A DNA stretch of 64,000 bases, from NCBI GenBank assembly GCA_009193035.1, contig SWDT01000002.1:868001-932000 (forward strand), given 5' to 3'. The notes below the pieces were generated by a model. It had not been told where the DNA came from. It made no database searches and saw nothing but the letters and a program-made list of their open reading frames with translations. Both the position numbers and the translations under genes were made by a program. Below, piece by piece: positions 46,356 to 58,199 of this stretch. The DNA is from Halicephalobus mephisto. Taxonomy: Eukaryota; Nematoda; Chromadorea; Rhabditida; Panagrolaimidae. How positions within the stretch are numbered: position 1 is the first letter of the stretch; each line of letters starts with the position of its first letter.

Positions 46356-48375
46356 ATGCAGTTGCTTTTTCTTGCTCTTCTTCCCTTGATTTTTGTGACT
46401 TCAGGAGTCTTAGGTACTCCGCCATTTGCTCCATTTGATCCTAAATGTGAAGCAGGAAATGGATCCTTATATGATCCAACGAAGGCAACAGAAGTGCCAT
46501 GGGTTACGGTAGATTTGAGTCTTCCACCTAAAGAGAGATATAAAAGTTTTGTTGGACCTTATGCGGATAAAATGTTGGATGTTATAAATACTATTAAACA
46601 AATGGGTAGTTTGATTCCGGGAGATTTTTTAATTCCGTTATTGGAACAATTGATGCAATATGCTCATGATGAACTATTTCCTGATGAATATAAACAGGAA
46701 ATTGATGGAATTGCTGATGCAACTGGGATATCTGTGGCTGATTTGTCCATGATGAACATTTACTGTAAGTTGTTTGAAAATTAAAATTTTTGTAAAATAT
46801 TTTCGAAATTTGAAAATCCTAAAAAATAGGTTTTCAATTATTTTAGAAATTACGAAATCCTAAATAAAATAAAATTTTTTGAAAATCCTAAAAATAGATT
46901 TTTAATTATTTTAAAAATTACGAAATCCTAAAAAAATAAAATTTTTTGAAAATCCTAAAAAATAGATTTTTAATTATTTTAAAAATTATGAAATCTTAAA
47001 AAAATAAATTTTTTTGAAAATCGTCGAAAATAAAATTTTTCCAGAAATCCTAAAAAATAGATTTTCAATTATTTTAGAAATTACGAAATCCTAAAAAATA
47101 GATTTTCAATTACTTTAGAAATTACGAAATCCTAATTTAAAAATAAAAAAATTAAATTTTTACGAAAATTAAAAATTAATTTTTTAAATTTTAAAACTTT
47201 CTATTTTTGAAATTTAAAATTTCTGTAGAATTTAGAAAATTAAAAAATTTCAGAATCTTGCACCGGATTCTAGTGATTTGTAAAATTTTACTTTTTTATT
47301 AAAATTAATTAATTTTTAAATTTTCAGACGAATTGTCTCGTTTTTGCACTTCGATCGTCGCTCAGGACATGAATGGACAGACCTATCACGCTAGAAATTT
47401 GGACTTTGGTCAGTTGTTCATCTGGAATTCTGAATTGAGTACTTGGCAGCTGTCTGAAACCCTCCGGAAAGTCACAGTGAACATAAATTTCGTCAAAAAC
47501 GGTCAAGTCCTCTTTAAAGGAACTACTTTCGCTGGACATGTCGGGATCATCACGGGGATGAAACCGGACAAGTTTACGATATCCATGGATGCGAAGGTTC
47601 TTCCGGATTTGAAAAACATAATTGCATGGTTTTCTGGAAAATACAACAACACAGATCTTCATTTTGCTATGTGGGCAGAAAGAGAAGTCATGGTCCAAGC
47701 AAACTCGTTCGAAGAAGCCAAGGAATTTTTGTCGAACATCGTCCAACTCGCGGGCTGTTATTACATTCTCGGAGGAAAAACCGATCAAGGCGTCATTATC
47801 GTCAGAAACGAAACTTCAGTTTTGGATTATGTAGAATTAAATGCTCAGAAAGGACAATGGTACGTTCTCCAAACAAACTACGATCCAGATGAAGAACCAA
47901 TCTACTTGGACGACCGCAGAACCCCCGGACACAACTGCATGAAGACCCTCACCCAGGCCAGAGTCAACGCCCAGGGCTTGTTCGAAGTCCTCTCTTCAAA
48001 AACTACGTTGAACAAGGTAAATTCAAAAATTATTCTAAACTAAAAAATTCTTTTAAAATTTAAAATTTATTTTAAAAAAATTTCTTCCCTAAACTTATTT
48101 AAAAATTATTTATATTTATTTAAAAAAAATTTTTTTCCTAAACTTATTTAAAAATCTTTTAATTTATTTTTAAAAAAAATTTTTTCTTAAATTTATTTAA
48201 AAATTATTTATATTTATTTAAAAAAAATTTTTTTCTTAAATTTATTTAAAAATCTTTTAATTTATTTTTAAAAAATTTATTTCAGACTACTGTCCATACG
48301 GTCATCATGAGCCTTGCCACAGGGCTTTATCAGACGTTCATCCAGAACTGTCCTGACCCTTGCTGGTGTCTTTAA
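46356..48375 (+). CDS. asah-1: Acid ceramidase
   Basis: Three exons: 46356-46764, 47328-48016, 48286-48375 (395 residues, equal to the human enzyme). Signal peptide MQLLFLALLPLIFVTSGVLG, then the alpha-subunit-like region (CEAGNGSLYDP, VPWVTVDLSLPP). The nucleophile is Cys143 by count (YELSRFCTSIVAQD), placed as in human acid ceramidase, where the precursor cleaves itself before this Cys. The following ARNLDFG, KGTTFAGHVGIITGMKP and YYILGGKTDQGVIIVRNE are family signatures. It splits ceramide into sphingosine and fatty acid in lysosomes; N-acylethanolamine acid amidase is the near alternative. The C-terminus has paired Cys (NCPDPCWC). Intron 1 is AT-rich with AAATCCTAAAAAATAGATTT repeats. AATAAA near 48402. 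Confidence 0.93.
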
Positions 48376-48449
48376 ATTTTTTCAGTTTACATTTTATTTT
48401 TTAATAAACACATAAATGCACCCGTTTTTAAAAAATAAAGTTTTAAAAA

Positions 48450-51400
48450 TCATCTTTTATTTTCGCCGATGACCAAGGAATGGACTTCTGTTCCGGCCTT
48501 GACTTTGCAATCGCAACATGTGGCTACGGCTATCGTTGTTGGATGCCAGACATTTCCGGTTTTCCTCAATACATCGACATTTCTGTATCTTTGTTGACAT
48601 GAACCCCAGCCGGATAAACAATAATCGTTTTCTTGACAAACAAGTTCGTTAATTAATCTTGGAAAATAATCAGGTGGAAGTTGTCTCCATGTCCAACAAG
48701 CAGTACAGAGATTAATGAAATCTGTTTCTTCATTTTCAGAATTACCTCTTTCAACACAACTTATGACAAATCTATCACCGATTATTTTGTCATTTATGGC
48801 TCGTTTTTTTCTTCCAAAACTTGCTCCAATATCTCCACCGATCCCTATACTGCCTCCGAAACTTCCACTTTGACTCCCTCCTTGACTCCCACTGCCACCG
48901 GCACTTGCTTCGGATCCGTGACCCCCGCTGGATCCGCCCCAGCTAAATCCTTGTCCAAAGCCATGTTGCGCTATTGATCCCAAAACTGGTCCCACAGTCT
49001 GCTGAAGTCCTCCATTGAACCCTATTTGAGAACTTCCTTGTTGACCCCCATTGAACCCTATTTGAGGCACTCCAGGTTGAACTCCTCCACTGAATCCTGG
49101 CTGAGGCACTCCAGGTTGAACTCCTCCATTGAACCCTGGCTGAGGTACTCCTGGTTGGAAAACTTGTCCTGGTTGAAAAACTTGTCCTGGTTGGAATCCT
49201 TGACCTCCATTGAAGTTAGGTTGTCCTGGAGAAGTTTGTTGTGCTTGATTTAATGCACCTAAAATTACCACATTGTAAAAGTTAATTTTTTAAAGTAAAA
49301 TTACTTTGAAAAAAGTTCCTAGCCCTCTGCAACAAGGGTCTTTGAACAGGACCTTGACGATTCGGGGGCCATCTCGGTCTCGAGGGGAAATTCCGATTGA
49401 TAGGTTGATTTCCTAAATTGGATCTAGGATTAGGAATATTCGTTCTAGGACCTTGATTACTGGGAATATTCGTTCTGGGACCATTATTCTCTCTGGAACC
49501 TTGATTACCAGGGATATTCGTTCTGGGACCATTGTTCCCTCTGGGACTTGAACTAGTGCCACCACTGGATCCAGCATTTAGTACCCCGTTGCCTCTCCCG
49601 GTATTTCTGTTTTGATTGTTGATTCTGGCCTTCTGAAGTCTTTCTTGTCTTTCTTGCATAACTGCATCGAAAAACGGTCGTCCTCGGAATTCTCTGGCTT
49701 GACGGATGGCTTCTTGGACCATCAACCCGAAATGGGACAAAGGCCTGGGGGAGACTCGGGACCTTCTTTGTAACCCCGTCTGGATCATTTGAGAGACGTA
49801 TCCCGGGACTGGAGATGGAGGAGGAGTCACTGGGACGGATCTCCCTAATCTCAATCTCCGACACAATTGTGGTCTTAGTTGATCTACAGTGGGAAGACGG
49901 AAGGAAAATCTAGGAGGTCCGGATATGAGATTTAGTTGTCGTAATCTGACCGCCAGAATAGCCGCACATTGCCGGCATTCCTCAGTTCTGCATGTGAGTG
50001 TGGCCGCTGACTGGAATTTTCGATTTTGGGAAATTTTTGATATATGAAAACTTACTATTGGAGACCCTAATCTGTCATCGTAGATCCTGGGATCCATACT
50101 GGTGTCCACAAAAGTAAGAATAGCCTCTTCCATCGCGGCAGCCTGGAATCTGGAGTCATACGTGATGCACTTGTTTGCCCCAGGCAGATGAACACAAGGA
50201 CACTAAAAAGATCCATTACTTTAACGTAATTCATTTTCTTCTTTTAACAGTATCTCATCCAAGGCAAAATAAGTTTCAGATACTGTTAAGATAGAAACAG
50301 GAAGAATATCACTAATCTTTAACAAGGCACAGACGATAATTATATCTTACACAAGACAACCGAAGATCTCACTCATGCCCTACAGTATCCCACATTCCCT
50401 GATTTTCAGGTTATCTTTTCGGGTGATTTCTTTTTAGTTTAGTTTCTGTCCCAGCAGTAATCTAATAATAGATAAAGTTATATTGATTAAAAAACAGCTG
50501 TTAAGATAGAAAACAGAATTACTATAACAATCTTTACTAGAACAATAAAAATGCAATTTACCCTAATTTCCAGATTATAAACCTGGGTTTATACTCGGTT
50601 CGGGCTTATAATCGGGAAATTAGGGTATATATTTTCCCCCACAAGACAACCGAAGATCTCACTCATGTCCTACAGTATCCCACATTCCCTGATTTTCAGG
50701 TTATCTCTTCGGTGATTTCTTTTTAGTTTAGTTTCTGTCCCAGTAGATACGTAGCAAGATATATGGTTTTTTTTAAGAAATTACAAAAAAAATTTATACT
50801 AGTGCTTTTGGACCGGAAATCGAACTTGCGTTTCGTGATTGATAATCACGTGCACTGACTACAATACTACTAAAGGAAAAAAATTTCAAAAAATAACAAA
50901 AATTCACAAATTTTGAAGAAAATCAAAAATAACTAAAATATGACTTTTGGAAATCCAGAAATTTAGAAAAAATCAGTTCGTTTGTGGTTTATGTTCTGAT
51001 TTTAAAAGTACAATTGTTCAATTAGATTTTCGAAAGCAATTAGAATTTCAAAATCGATTTAATTCGATCTAGAAAATGTAAAATCAGTTCGAAAGTTAAA
51101 TTGAAAAGTTAAAAATCGATAAAAATTATAATTTTATGTTATATTGTCTTATATTATAAAAAAGTGGAAAAATGTTGTTACGAAATTGTTTCGAGGCGAA
51201 TATCAGGGAGTTTGTAAGCTTTACAGTAACCTGTGCGTTGATTTTGTGACAGTTGTTTCGTAATAGTTATCATGGAATCAGAGAACCCCCAAAGACAGGT
51301 TTCATCACTAGTATTATAAAAAAGTGGAAAAGTGTTGTTATTACGAAATTGTTTCGAGACGAATATCAGGGATTTCGTAAGCTTTACAGTAACCTGTGCG

Positions 51401-52685
51401 TTGATTTTGTGACAGTTGTTTCGTAATTGTTATCATGGAATCAGAGAACTCTCCGAAGACAGGTTTCATCATTGGTATTATAAAAAAGTGGAAAAGTGTT
51501 GTTACGAAATTGTTTCGAGGCGAATATCAGGGATCTCATGAAAACTACAGTAATCTACGTATTGATTTTGTGACAGTTGTTTCGTAATTGCTATCATGGA
51601 AGTAGAAAACTCTCCGAAGACAGGTTTCATCACTAGTATTATAAAAATTAAAAATTAAAATTTTTTAAAATTGTTTCAGATTTTTACAATTCTCTAAAAA
51701 CTTCGGAAATTACCATAAAAGTAAAAAAAATTAATTTCAGTATTGTCGCCAGAATTGTCGTTTTTCTATTTTTATAAATTTTTTCTTTTTAAAAAAATTT
51801 TAAAATTTTAAAAATCGTACTTCAAAATTTTCAATTCAAAAAAGTTCACTGATCAAAATTTTTCAATTTAATTTTTTTATTAAGTACCTCAAAAATTCGA
51901 CGAACAAGTTACATTTTTTATTTTAAAAAAAACTTGACAAACTTCATTGTTTAAAATGCTCGAAAAATTTAATTTTCTATAATTAAAAAAATATGACAAA
52001 TTTTACTTTTTAAATTTAAAAAAAAGTTGGAAAAATTCATTTTTTTTAAATTAATAAATTTAACTTTTTTTAAATTTAAAAAAAGCTGGAAAAATTCACT
52101 TTTTTTTAATTTAATAAATTTGACTTTTTTAAATTTAAAAAAAAGTTGGAAAAATTCACTTTTTTTAAATTAATAAATTTCACTTTTTTAAATTTAAAAA
52201 AAGTCGGAAAATTTAATTTTTTTAAATTTAATAAATTTCATTTTTTTAATTCTTTAAAAAAAGTTGAAAAAATTCACTTTTTTATTTTTTTTAATTAATA
52301 AATTTCACTTTTTTAATTTTTTAAAAAAAGCTGGAAAAATTCACTTTTTTTAAATTTAAAAAAGTTGGAAAAATTCACTTTTTTAAATTTAATAAATTTC
52401 ATTTTTTTAATTATTTAAAAAAAGTTGGAAAAATTCACTTTTTTATTTTTTTTAATTAATAAATTTGACTTTTTTAATTTATCAAAATAAAAAACTTACT
52501 TGTTGAACTTGATTTCCTTCTGATCTTTGTTTCACAATTTCAGAAAATTTCAATAAAGTTTGACCATATGCCACAGGATTAATTCTACTGTATTCGCTAA
52601 ATTTAGTTACAGATTGTGATATTATTTGACATTTAACGAATACAATTAAAAATATATTAATAATTCCATAAATCATAATTTTCAT
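48450..52685 (-). CDS. IL-17-like cystine-knot precursor with Q/P/G repeat prodomain
   Basis: Four exons: 52685-52500, 50202-50056, 50010-49305, 49258-48450 (about 615 residues, phases 0,0,1). The leader MKIMIYGIINIFLIVFVKCQ is a signal peptide (an upstream in-frame ATG at 52721 would lengthen it). Residues 63-150 hold Cys pairs (CPCVHL, CRTEECRQC). Residues 150-345 are Arg/Pro-rich with NNGPRTNIPSNQ repeats. Residues 346-490 are PGVPQPGFNGGVQ repeats, then Gly/Ser. A furin-type site RKKR sits near residue 495. The final 117 residues have nine Cys and an IL-17-like pattern: PPDYFPRLINELVC, then CQQRYRNVDVLRKTG, W, IAVATCCDCKV, paralleling the YP...C, VxVLRR and VxxGCxCV of IL-17. I infer a secreted cytokine-like ligand freed by cleavage. 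Intron 1 is about 2.3 kb. Confidence 0.7.
50283..50745. repeat. Dispersed repeat, two copies
   Basis: CACAAGACAACCGAAGATCT through TTTAGTTTCTGTCCCAG occurs at 50352-50457 and again at 50641-50744, nearly identical. A diverged third copy is at 58575-58785, and shorter relatives lie near 56580-56720 and 60808-60960. Non-coding. Confidence 0.7.
50798..50874 (-). pseudogene. tRNA-like remnant
   Basis: On the minus strand TAGTATTGTAGTCAGTGCAC is followed by a perfect 5-bp anticodon-like stem with a 7-base loop (CGTGA TTATCAA TCACG, anticodon position AUC) and a GTTCGATTTC B-box-like block. The T-stem and acceptor stem do not pair properly, so it is not a working tRNA; a tRNA-derived relic is possible. 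Confidence 0.3.
51152..51640. repeat. 160-164 bp tandem repeat, three units
   Basis: TATTATAAAAAAGTGGAAAA starts units at 51152, 51312 and 51476. Each continues with TTGTTTCGAGGCGAATATCA, a GTGACAGTTGTTTCGTAAT part and GAAGACAGGTTTCATCA. It lies in intron 1 of the IL-17-like gene. 51650-52490 is low-complexity AT sequence. Confidence 0.85.
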
Positions 52686-53069
52686 CAAAAAATTCTTTTT
52701 CAAAATAAAGGTTCCGCTCATTTGTCTAAAAACTACCACAATTGTCTTTTTCAAAAAGGTCACGAAAAATTTCTTTACGCGTCCCAACCTCCTCAAAAAA
52801 TAAATTCTCGTTTTTTATAAAATAATAAGAAATCAATTTTCAGTTCAATTTTACTGATTCGATTAGTTTCAAATTACACAACCACAATTGCCCATATTTC
52901 TCATCAGTTCGTGTTTGATCAATTTTTGCAAAAAAACCAAAAACCAGAAATCTCAAAAGAAGAGCTCGAAATTGAACTTCTTTTATGTTTTCGAACTTGA
53001 ACAAAATTTCCGCTCATGCAGCAAAAGTGAGACCAAAATTCTAAAAATAACAATTAATACAGATTGAAG

Positions 53070-53782
53070 TTAACTTTCGTCCATGGCTTCATCGTCGTGA
53101 CCGTTGGACTGGTTTTGACCGTTCCCGAGCATTCTGGACAAGTTGGCTAGGCCTTCTTCATTCAACTCCACTCCTTCATGAATGTTCTCAGCAGTGTACC
53201 AATGAGTACCTCCTCCTCCATTGACTGGCTGGTAGACTTCATCTCCATCCTCTCCTTCTTCTTCATCTGTGGAGTCCATCTCGTCTTTAGGATCGGGATT
53301 GAGTTCTTGACAAGTGTTCATGGTCTGATACAAGTGAGAAATACAACCGGGGACATCAGGAACGAATCTGATGGAGGCAGTTTTGATTTCTTCATCGTCA
53401 TCTTCTATATCGCCTTCTTCGGGAGTAACATTAATATCTGAAAGTCAACGTTTTATCGAGTTACCGAACTAATAAAACCACCTGTTTTCGCAACATCAAC
53501 CAACAAGAATAACGAAGGATCTGGGAACTGTTCTGAAGACCCACTAGCCGCATGAACGGCAATCGCAGGATAAGTCAGAATGAAGCCTTTGCTGTTCTCG
53601 TCCATCCAAGTAACAGTACTGCAATGGTTTCCCGAGTTTAGGAGATAAAGGATTAAAACTTACTGAGTAGTTAGATACAACGTTCCCATACCGAGGTTGT
53701 GACTTTCCCAGAACGCAATCACGTTCGGCTGGGTGGCATGGATGTCGTCGACCGGCGCTGACAGGGTTTTCAATTCAATCAT
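53070..53782 (-). CDS. icln-1: Methylosome subunit pICln
   Basis: Three exons: 53782-53664, 53618-53482, 53437-53070 (207 residues, phases 2 and 1). The N-terminal PH-like domain includes GMGTLYLTTHTVTWMDENSKGFILTYPAI as split strands, and AIAVHAAS. The pICln signatures follow: FVPDVPGCISHLYQTMNTCQELNPDP, an acidic stretch (DSTDEEEGEDGDEVYQ), and WYTAENI...LNEEGLANLSRML. It is a chaperone that delivers Sm proteins to the PRMT5 methylosome for snRNP assembly. An acceptor (AATTTCAG) lies 20 bases before the ATG. Splicing to a possible exon at about 54283-54250 would extend the frame by 18 residues or so, but spliced-leader addition is equally plausible. Confidence 0.93.
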
Positions 53783-53802
53783 CTTCAACCGAAGTAAGTC
53801 TG

Positions 53803-55162
53803 AAATTAAAAATCCATATAAGTTAAAACTGAAGTAGATCTGGAAATAAACAGTCCTATACAGTTAAACAGTAAGTCACGAGGATGAAAAAAGACAAAAA
53901 AGGAATCACAGATATTTCGAAATCTATCCTAACTTCAAACAAAACTAAAGTTAATAACATTTTTGAAGATTGTTTATAAAGACTCTATTAAGAATAAAGA
54001 AGAATTAAAAAGAAAGGAAAATCAAAAATTGCGAGATTTCTATATAAAAAGTTGGAAAATTGAAATACAAATAGGAACTTGAGTCCCTGGTGAAATTTCA
54101 AAAGCATGATCAACGCGAGTCAGTTGGCGAAATTCACAGAACGCCAAGAAACAAGGCAAAAGAAAATAGTGAAAAAATTTCTGTTTTCAGTTTGGTAATT
54201 TCACTTTTAATTTTTTCCTTCTTAATTTACTTTAAAATTTACCTTCATTATTAGTGTTTGCCTGTTCTTCTCCAATCTGTGGGATTTAGATCAAGAAGAC
54301 GGTTAATGAAGTGCCTGAAGAGAATTTTCATAACTGACAAAAAAGTACTTGATTTGAAATACTCTTAGAATGAACTACATATCATTTGAAAGCTCTTAAA
54401 TTACTGATTCAGAATCTGTATTTAATTTTTGCTAAACAATCTAATAAAGCAAGGTAATTTGAAAAATCTCTGAGTTTAGAATTGCGTAACCTTAACTATT
54501 GGTGCACAGTGGAAGCTCGATAAGTGGAAGCTCGATAAGTGAAAGCTCGATAAGTAGAAAAGCGCGTTAAATGCAACTAGGAAATGCCGTTTGATCTTTA
54601 ACATTCCCTAAGTTGAACATTCGATAACTGGAAAATCACCATAACTGAAACCTTTCCCGATCCTTTGAAGTTCCACTAATCGCGAGTCTACTGTATGAAA
54701 TTTCACACATTTATTTCATTTTCTTATCCTACAGATACGCTTTGTAAAATAAAAATTTGGATTCCGAATATACAGCTGATAAGCTATGAAACCAGCTAAA
54801 CTTGTTTTCCAAGATCACATTGAGTAGGGTGTTTACCCTTGTCAGTTATTCCTATATTGTTAACTTCTTTCCTTCCAAATACAGCTGTTATTTCAGGCAG
54901 GTGATTCCAGATTTGATACATTTTAACCACAGTATCATAAGACTGACGTTACTTCCATTTCTGTCAAGATTTAATTAGTAAGATATGGTTATACAGTAAG
55001 TTTATTTAACATCGAACTGGACTTCAATTATAATATAAAATAAAAACAATTTAAAATTACAAAATTTTACTTTAATTTTATTTAACTGTTGGATTGATGT
55101 TTATGTAAGATTGCATTACACCGAGAAATAAGCTAATTATGCTCAGCAACGTTGCAGCACAT
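53803..55162. other. Spacer between pICln and chemoreceptors
   Basis: Contains a possible upstream pICln exon near 54250-54283, a pogo-like MITE (54505-54697) and 3' flanking sequence of the chemoreceptor genes after about 54985. No other gene is seen. Confidence 0.5.
54505..54697. mobile_element. MITE with CAGT(A/G)GA termini
   Basis: Starts ACAGTGGAAGCTCGATAAGT and ends TTCCACTAATCGCGAGTCTACTGT, inverted relatives. The left end carries three tandem GGAAGCTCGATAAGT copies. The termini resemble pogo/Tigger-type elements. No transposase is present. Confidence 0.65.
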
Positions 55163-56278
55163 TTAGTTTTTTCCAGAAAACACAGAAACGACCACAGCAT
55201 TAGTTTTTCCTTTACGGAAGATGGATAGTTTCTTTCCTACAAAACTTCTATACGGTAGGACAAAATAAATAGTCGCTAGCATTTCAAAAACTGCATGCAA
55301 GGAAATAATACAGCCCAATACCATCGCTATTGGGCCTGTATAAGCAATGTAGTAAGTGAAACTCCAGAAAATAACCATGCATGGTAGAAATAAAAAAATA
55401 ATAGTAATCCCGATCTGCATGATGCAACTAAGGATTAGGGCCTTTTGAAGTTCGAAGTTTTTTGAGGTATACTTGTGGTTCTTCAACTCGGAAATTAATA
55501 CTACGATAAGTACTATGAATAATATAGAAATAAAAAGTATAGTTATGCAGAATGTGATGTGGAGAGAGAAAAGAGTTTCTTTGTCCATCAAAACAAAAGT
55601 CGGTTCATTGGCGAACTGGGTGAGAACAGGACTAAACTCGATAGCCTTTCTCATCATTGCCTCATGATCTAGACTAAAGAACTCTTTCGTGATGTAAAAG
55701 ATCCCAACAGAAAAACATAGCTGAATTGCTAAAGAAACAACTATCATCCATTTGGAAGTCCCTATAGCCTTCACTTTTCCCGGGAAAATGCTTGTGTATC
55801 GATAAACAAGGGTCATTGTCATTCCAATGATGGTAAACCAAGCCAGTAGACAATCAATGAGAATAAAGTAACAGGACATTGTAGAGTTACCTATTTTTCT
55901 GAGCGGACCAAGAACGAATCCCGCGACTGAAAGCAACTCTTTATTTCCAGGAAGAAGATATAAATTTCCTTTAAGAGATTTAGCACTAGTTCCTACCTCT
56001 GAAGTAGTGTGATCACATTACAACATATACTTACCGGCAGGCATGAGAAAACATGGCTTGGTTAGGCTCATGCTGATTTCGAACAAGATAGTCCAAATTG
56101 AATGATTCAGAAGGAAGAGTCGGTAACTTCCTAAACTCTTGGACTGAGTCAACAAGATGTAGAAATAGAACGGAGCTATCAGTATTGTAATTCCCGAAGC
56201 AATTGTTGTAAAAATGATGTTAATATTAGTTACAGTTTCATTATAGAAATATTCGAGAGGAAAATCTTTCGAATTCAT
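55163..56278 (-). CDS. Str-superfamily (Srh/Sri-like) chemoreceptor GPCR, intact
   Basis: Two exons, 56278-56035 and 55926-55163, phase 1 (335 residues, a normal length for Srh). Seven hydrophobic segments: IIFTTIASGITILIAPFYFY; LNHSIWTILFEIS; FVLGP..; CLLAWFTIIGMTMTLVYRY; MIVVSLAIQLCFSVGIFY; ITILFISILFIVLIVV; IGITIIFLFLPCMVIFW; and a last helix ending in the family mark YFVLPYR. Cytosolic tail FRKGKTNAVVVSVFSGKN. These are nematode sensory receptors in chemosensory cilia. The other three copies in the cluster align along their length. The first start codon lies about 60 bases from a CACCTG E-box. It is the only copy without a frame break. Confidence 0.88.
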
Positions 56279-56336
56279 TTCCAAATTTTCCACGTTTGAA
56301 AGTAATTACTTTCATAGAAGTCGTCGAAGGAATAAA

Positions 56337-56342
56337 CACCTG
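56337..56342 (-). promoter_or_regulatory. E-box core upstream of chemoreceptor copy 1
   Basis: CACCTG (CAGGTG in gene sense) about 60 bases before the ATG. The same core sits at 58138-58143, 59455-59460 and 61195-61200, at the same distance from the other three copies. E-box motifs upstream of srh/sri-type genes are known in C. elegans. Confidence 0.45.
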
Positions 56343-56900
56343 TGATTGCGTTTGCATTAAATTTAGAATGATATGGAGTTAGCACTTGCTACTTATGAAT
56401 ATTAACTTGTATCATTTTGGGGTGTTGAAGAGAATCAGAAGTTATGTAGTCGGACTATCAGCGAAATTCACTTATTAATCAGATTTGTGAATATTAGGTC
56501 GTCAATAAATTGTTTCGTTCTTTTGAATTTTCGAAAACATTCACGAAACTTCTAGAAATTTCCATATCTGGGGTATGTTAAGAGAGAAAACCTGAAGAAA
56601 TAGCCTGAATATGAGAAATCCTGGATTGTTGTAGAGCATGAGTGAGTTTGAACTGTTCTGTTATATAGTTAGTTAGTCTGTACTTTTGCTCAAGTAAAGA
56701 TTTGTAGTATTTCCTCGTTTCTAAACCTTAACAGTAAATTTATTCAACATCGAACTGGACTCCAATTACAATATAAAACAAAAACAGTTTAAAACTACAA
56801 AGTTTAATTTTGGTTGTATTTGACTGTTGGATTGATGTTTATGTAAGATTGCATTACACCGAGAAATAATCTCATTATGCTCAACAGCATTGCAGCACAT

Positions 56901-58079
56901 TTAGTTTTTTCCAGAAAACACAGAAACGACCACAGGATTGATTTTTTCTTTGCGAAAGATGGATAACTTCTCTATCACAAAGTTTCTATACGGTAGGACA
57001 AAATAAATAGTCGCTATCATTTCCAATATTGCATGCAGGGAGATAATACAGAAATTAGCCATTGTCGTCGGACCTGCATAAATACCTTGATAAGTACAAC
57101 TATAAAAAAATAGCATTTGTGGTAAAAATAAAAAAATGATGGTAATTGCAATCTGAACAATACAGCTAGTAATCAAGGCTCTCTGAAGTTCCAAATTTTT
57201 TGACGTATACTTGTTATTTCTTAGCTCGAAAATTAAGATTGCATGCAACTACAGTTATGAATAAAAAAGAAACAAAAACCAAAATGATCCATATCCCGAT
57301 GAGAATAGGGGAAACAATTTCTTTGTCCATAAGCACAAAAGTAGGTTCTGCAGTGAATCTGGAGAGAGCAGGACTAAACTCGATAGCCTTCCTCATCATT
57401 GCCTCATGATCTAGACTGAAGAATTCTTTTGCAATGTAAAAGATCGCAACAGTACAGCATAACTGAATTGCTAAAGAAACAATTATCATCCATTTAGAAG
57501 TCCCTATTGTCTTCACTTTTCCTGGGAAAATGCTTGTGTATCGATAAACAAGGGTCATTGTCATTCCAGTGATTGTAAAACATACCAGTAGACAATCAAT
57601 AAGAATAAAGTAACAAGACATTGTGGAGTTACCTATTTTTCTGAGCGGACCAAGAACGAATCCCGCAGCTGAAATCAAATTTTTATACTCAAGATTAGTA
57701 TGTCGTAGAAGCTTTTATAATCAATATGTGATACTGTTGATTGTGAAATTTGCAGGAAAAGGATATAAATCTTCTCCAAGAGATTTCACACTCTTTCCTA
57801 ACTCTAGAGTAGTATGACTATATTACAACACTTACTTGCAGGCATGAGAAAACACGGCTTGGTTAGGCTCATGTTGATTTCGAACAAAACAGTCCAAACT
57901 GAATGGTTGAGAAGGAAGAATTTATAACTTCCTAAACTCTTGGACTGAGTCAACAAGACGTAGAAATAGAATGGAGCTATCAGTATTGTAATTCCCGAAG
58001 CAATTGTTGTAAAAATGATGTTAATATTAGTTACTATTTCATTATAGAAATATTCAAGAGGGAAATCTGTCGAATTCAT
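56901..58079 (-). pseudogene. Chemoreceptor copy 2, frameshifted
   Basis: Exon 1 58079-57836 is intact and phase-compatible with exon 2 (57668 onward). Around 57240 the frame runs into a stop (VVACNLNFRAKK) while the family sequence continues in another frame (ELRNNKYTSKNLELQ) to a proper C-terminus (VFSGKN, stop at 56901). The change is a small insertion near GCATGCAA relative to copy 1. Otherwise about as similar to copy 1 as the others. A sequencing error or a tiny intron cannot be excluded. Confidence 0.75.
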
Positions 58080-58199
58080 TTCAAATCCTTCAGTATTTGA
58101 AAGTAACTACTTTCATAGAAGTCGTCGAAGGAATAAACACCTGTGATTGCGTTTGCATTAAATTTAGAATGATATGGAGTTAGCACTTGCTACTTCTGA

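Noticed and set aside
46135..46434. 99-residue minus-strand ORF overlapping the ceramidase start
   Set aside because: It overlaps the signal peptide of a well-supported gene on the other strand and shows no family similarity.
48457..48639. 60-residue minus-strand ORF inside the IL-17-like exon
   Set aside because: A shadow frame of the cystine-knot coding sequence.
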